Source: a virus
Length of the DNA: 24,044 bases
Reading direction: 5' to 3' (one strand)
Virus record (IMG/VR): IMGVR_UViG_3300032401_000085
Location: 1 to 24,044 of that record
Positions within the stretch are counted from its first letter, which is position 1, and each line of letters begins with the position of its first letter. This document shows, piece after piece, positions 21,646-24,044 of this stretch. The notes under the pieces were generated by a model that saw nothing but the letters and a program-made list of their open reading frames with translations, did not search any database and had not been told where the DNA came from. Made by a program: the position numbers and the translations under genes.

Positions 21646-23510
21646 CCACCCCTCTGCTTTTGAGTCATGGGGTTCACGGGTTTGTCTTGCTTCTGTTCTT
21701 CTTCCTTGGTCCGAATGAGTTTAACCCCTCCGTATAGTTCGGGGTCAGCAACAGCATAGGCGCCGACTGTCGCATCGAGCCAGTGATTCGCTTTCCTAAG
21801 TCGAATCCATTCCGATTTTCCAGTCCTGAAATCAGTCCTCTTTTCCTCTGCCAGAAGGTGAGATACATAATCCATCCCCGTTTCTTTATGAAAAGTGAAT
21901 CTTCCTGGATCACCCTCCTTGATCTGGAGCCGATAATGGATGGCATCTTTGAGGGAATCGGTATCAAGTGTGAGTAATACAATCCCCCCTGGGATAGGCT
22001 GTCCCTTGGGCATCTTATCGATCATAGAGATCTTCACCTTCCGCATCTGAGGGTTTGAGGATCCTTTTGTGCCGAAGCATTTTCTCTTTCCGTATTTTCT
22101 CAACCAGTCATAGGCTTCCTCTGTCATGGTCAGGTTATGATATTCTCTTTCCCCGCCGCCAGTATCCAGGGCAAGCCTCCAGATCGGGAATCTGATATTC
22201 CCTCCCTCTATCTGGTAAGTCGTCTCCCAGATAAAAGATGTCACAGCATCCCACCCGACCATGTACCCATAATGGATGAGGTGAGGCGACATATCCCTTC
22301 TCCATGCCAATACAACAAACCAGAACCCGTCAACGCTTGGGTCAATACCACAGGTCAAACCGACGGCATCCTTGGGAACAATAAACGGATCGATATTGAT
22401 GGCATTGGCGAGAATCTCTTTCTCGGATTTTGTCTCATATCTTTCAACCCAGGGCTCGGCCATCCATGAGTTCTTCCAGTTCATCAACTTTTCCGGGTAG
22501 TCCTTCGATTCAAGGAATTCTCTTGCAACCATCCCTAAGGTATGCCAGGGAGAATAGAGGCGGTTGATCTGAAAGCCGATCCTCTTTGGCCTCAATTTCT
22601 CAATACATTCTGAAAACTCCAATCCCGAATTTAGGTCGAACCACTTACCCCGACGCATAATCTCCGCCTTCTGGTCGTTATAAATCTTCCCCTTGCAGGA
22701 TTCGCATTCATAGTGGGCTTGGTCCTCAACTTTCTGAAGATCATCCTTAAATTCTTCAAATTTGACCTGATCAAAAACTAAGACCTGTTTCGCACCACAA
22801 TGGGGGCACGGAACCTGATAGCGAAACCTTGCCTCACATGATTCCTCCCCTTTTGTGATATATCCCAAATCGGTTGTAGGTGTTGAAACGTGGACTATTT
22901 TTCGAGTGAAAATAAAGGTGTTCGTCCTCTCCTTCCCGAGGGCAATAGGGGAAGCCTCCTCTCCGGTAAATTTTTTATATTTATCAACTTCATCAAAAAA
23001 ACAATACCGGATCGGCCTTGAAGCCAATGATGTAGGACTGTTCGACCATGCAAAATAAACAGACATAGAGGAGAAGGATTTTTTCTTCTTCGTCATGTCA
23101 TCGGGATGAAAACTTTTTACTTCTCTTAATTGATCGCAGGTCTCGATCATCAGATCAATCCTATCCTGGGATATCTCATCGGCCAATGCTTCGGTCGGCT
23201 CCACGATCATGGCAGGTCCGGGATCTTGAAGGATCGCATAGAGAAGCATATTGAGAATGCTCTCGGTCCCACCGGATTGTGTCGGTTTGATGAGCCATAT
23301 TTCCTCGATGCAATCTATGGAAAAGGAATCCATTACTTCTCGCATAAAAGGAACGAAATCGGTCTCCCATTGACCGGGTTTAGAAGATCCTCTTCCCAGA
23401 ACTCGATGCTTATCGGCGCACTGGCTCACCGTGATCTCCTGCGGGGGTCTCCAGGCCTCTCTCTCTTCCTGAAACCAATTAGTTCTTTTTCTTGCCGTGA
23501 CTTGAAGCAA
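21627..23510 (-). CDS. Terminase large subunit (lambda gpA family)
   Basis: The 627-residue motor/nuclease packages DNA into the head. The ATPase half shows an ATP-binding P-T-Q-S-G-G-T-E-S (76-84) and Walker B C-F-F-D-E-V-D (170-176). A zinc ribbon lies between (C-P-H-C at 235-238, C-E-S-C at 269-272). The nuclease half has C-G-I-D-P (388-392), L-A-L-D-T-G-G-G (447-453) and H-W-L-D-A-T (576-581), the acidic residues of the RNase H-like site. The frame opens with TTG at 23510, ten bases after AGGAGG and 32 bases inside the small subunit gene; I accept this start. Length and motif order fit the gpA family. Confidence 0.94.
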   Translation of the reverse strand: MLQVTARKRTNWFQEEREAWRPPQEITVSQCADKHRVLGRGSSKPGQWETDFVPFMREVMDSFSIDCIEEIWLIKPTQSGGTESILNMLLYAILQDPGPAMIVEPTEALADEISQDRIDLMIETCDQLREVKSFHPDDMTKKKKSFSSMSVYFAWSNSPTSLASRPIRYCFFDEVDKYKKFTGEEASPIALGKERTNTFIFTRKIVHVSTPTTDLGYITKGEESCEARFRYQVPCPHCGAKQVLVFDQVKFEEFKDDLQKVEDQAHYECESCKGKIYNDQKAEIMRRGKWFDLNSGLEFSECIEKLRPKRIGFQINRLYSPWHTLGMVAREFLESKDYPEKLMNWKNSWMAEPWVERYETKSEKEILANAINIDPFIVPKDAVGLTCGIDPSVDGFWFVVLAWRRDMSPHLIHYGYMVGWDAVTSFIWETTYQIEGGNIRFPIWRLALDTGGGEREYHNLTMTEEAYDWLRKYGKRKCFGTKGSSNPQMRKVKISMIDKMPKGQPIPGGIVLLTLDTDSLKDAIHYRLQIKEGDPGRFTFHKETGMDYVSHLLAEEKRTDFRTGKSEWIRLRKANHWLDATVGAYAVADPELYGGVKLIRTKEEEQKQDKPVNPMTQKQRGGWIKGW

Positions 23511-23964
23511 ATATCCCAGACCTCCTGCTGAATTTATTAAGCAACTGCCATGTGTACCCTTTTAAAATGCCAGCCATTTCTCTCGGTTCCTTCCCAAACA
23601 ATATCGGAGGTAACGACCGATGAAGGGACATTAATCCCTGTTTGACAATCGCTATCCTCGCAAGGAATTCACTCAGGATTTCCTCTTTGGGGATCAAATC
23701 TTTCATCTCCATCATATATTCAAGTTCCTTTAGTTTCCGTTCAACTTGAACCTTCAACTTCCTTTCTTCTGTCAGCGTGCTCTCATTGGGATCAACGGCT
23801 ATATTATTTTTCCACCAAATGAAAGAAGCCACCAAAGAATAATATCCCCTTTTGTTAGATGGCATTCCTCTCTGTTCCCAATTCCGAATCGTTTCTCGTG
23901 AGACGGCCATAAGAAAAGAAAAATCTTTTTGTGAGAGTTCAATTTCTTCAATCTTTATTTTCAT
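23479..23964 (-). CDS. Terminase small subunit (Nu1-like)
   Basis: The 161-residue protein has an N-terminal helix-turn-helix (L-S-Q-K-D-F-S-F-L-M-A-V-S-R-E-T-I-R-N-W-E, about 10-30) and a long helical region with K-V-Q-V-E-R-K-L-K-E-L-E-Y and A-I-V-K-Q-G-L-M-S-L, as in small terminase subunits that recognise the packaging site and recruit the large subunit. It directly precedes the large subunit gene, with a 32-base overlap. The ATG is preceded by only a weak ribosome binding site. The 80 bases upstream are AT-rich with no clear promoter. Confidence 0.8.
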   Translation of the reverse strand: MKIKIEEIELSQKDFSFLMAVSRETIRNWEQRGMPSNKRGYYSLVASFIWWKNNIAVDPNESTLTEERKLKVQVERKLKELEYMMEMKDLIPKEEILSEFLARIAIVKQGLMSLHRSLPPILFGKEPREMAGILKGYTWQLLNKFSRRSGIFASSHGKKKN

Positions 23965-24044
23965 TTCTGTTTAATATTCTAAACCTAAAGATTAATGCTA
24001 ATGTGAATTTTATATATTACACGTCTAAGGCCTGCGCTCGCCAC

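Noticed and set aside
20989-21663. A 224-codon plus-strand frame opposite the glycosyltransferase gene
   Set aside because: It is the mirror of a gene with clear active-site motifs; no family features or upstream signals.
23985-24044. Possible cos/packaging site or promoter near the right edge
   Set aside because: The 80 bases are AT-rich with a GC-rich end, but no clear -35/-10 pair or repeated terminase binding sites are visible, and the sequence is cut by the window.
1-24044. tRNAs, CRISPR arrays, insertion sequences, integrase or attachment sites
   Set aside because: No cloverleaf sequences, regularly spaced direct repeats, transposase or recombinase motifs were seen on either strand.

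Overview
The window is a 24 kb block of a tailed bacteriophage genome (or prophage) with siphovirus architecture. Every supported gene is on the minus strand, so transcription runs from the right edge to the left edge. The gene order is the classical late-gene order of lambda/HK97-like phages. Most genes overlap by 1-8 bases (ATGA, TAATG, ATGATTAA junctions) and carry AGGAGG-type ribosome binding sites, so they are probably translated as coupled operons. The host cannot be identified from sequence. Lipobox-type lipoproteins and Sec-type signal peptides fit a bacterial, probably diderm, host. I see no integrase, tRNA, CRISPR array or insertion sequence.

Layout from right to left: (1) 23,964-21,627, terminase small and large subunits. 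(2) 21,645-19,081, a non-structural insertion between terminase and portal: a glycosyltransferase-like protein, a zinc-ribbon protein, a class I methyltransferase, a radical SAM protein with extra cysteines and a small excisionase-like HTH protein. It is followed by four 11-bp tandem repeats and a possible promoter. (3) 18,990-14,322, head module: a gpW-like joiner with an added N-terminal domain, a lambda gpB-type portal, a prohead protease fused to the major capsid protein (with a strong internal start), two small head proteins and an intrinsic terminator. (4) 14,249-9,132, neck and tail tube: an FII-like joiner, an exported Fn3-like protein, two unknown structural-type proteins, a cysteine-rich protein, a tail terminator carrying seven N-terminal DKW repeats, a 48-residue protein and the major tail protein. 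Three gene junctions here share a GC-rich repeat that carries the ribosome binding site. (5) 9,123-4,192, tail assembly chaperone with a -1 frameshift extension, tape measure, tail fibre and small tail proteins. (6) 4,195-1,484, tail-tip hub protein with a discoidin-like domain. (7) 1,439-1, lysis cassette: membrane coiled-coil protein, small helical protein, M15-type endolysin, holin-like protein and a lipoprotein cut by the window edge.

The points most worth a second look are the DKW repeat array fused to the tail terminator, the protease/capsid fusion with an internal ribosome binding site and a zinc ribbon, the frameshifted chaperone, the sugar/SAM enzyme cassette with its adjacent 11-bp repeats, and the junction repeats in the neck region.
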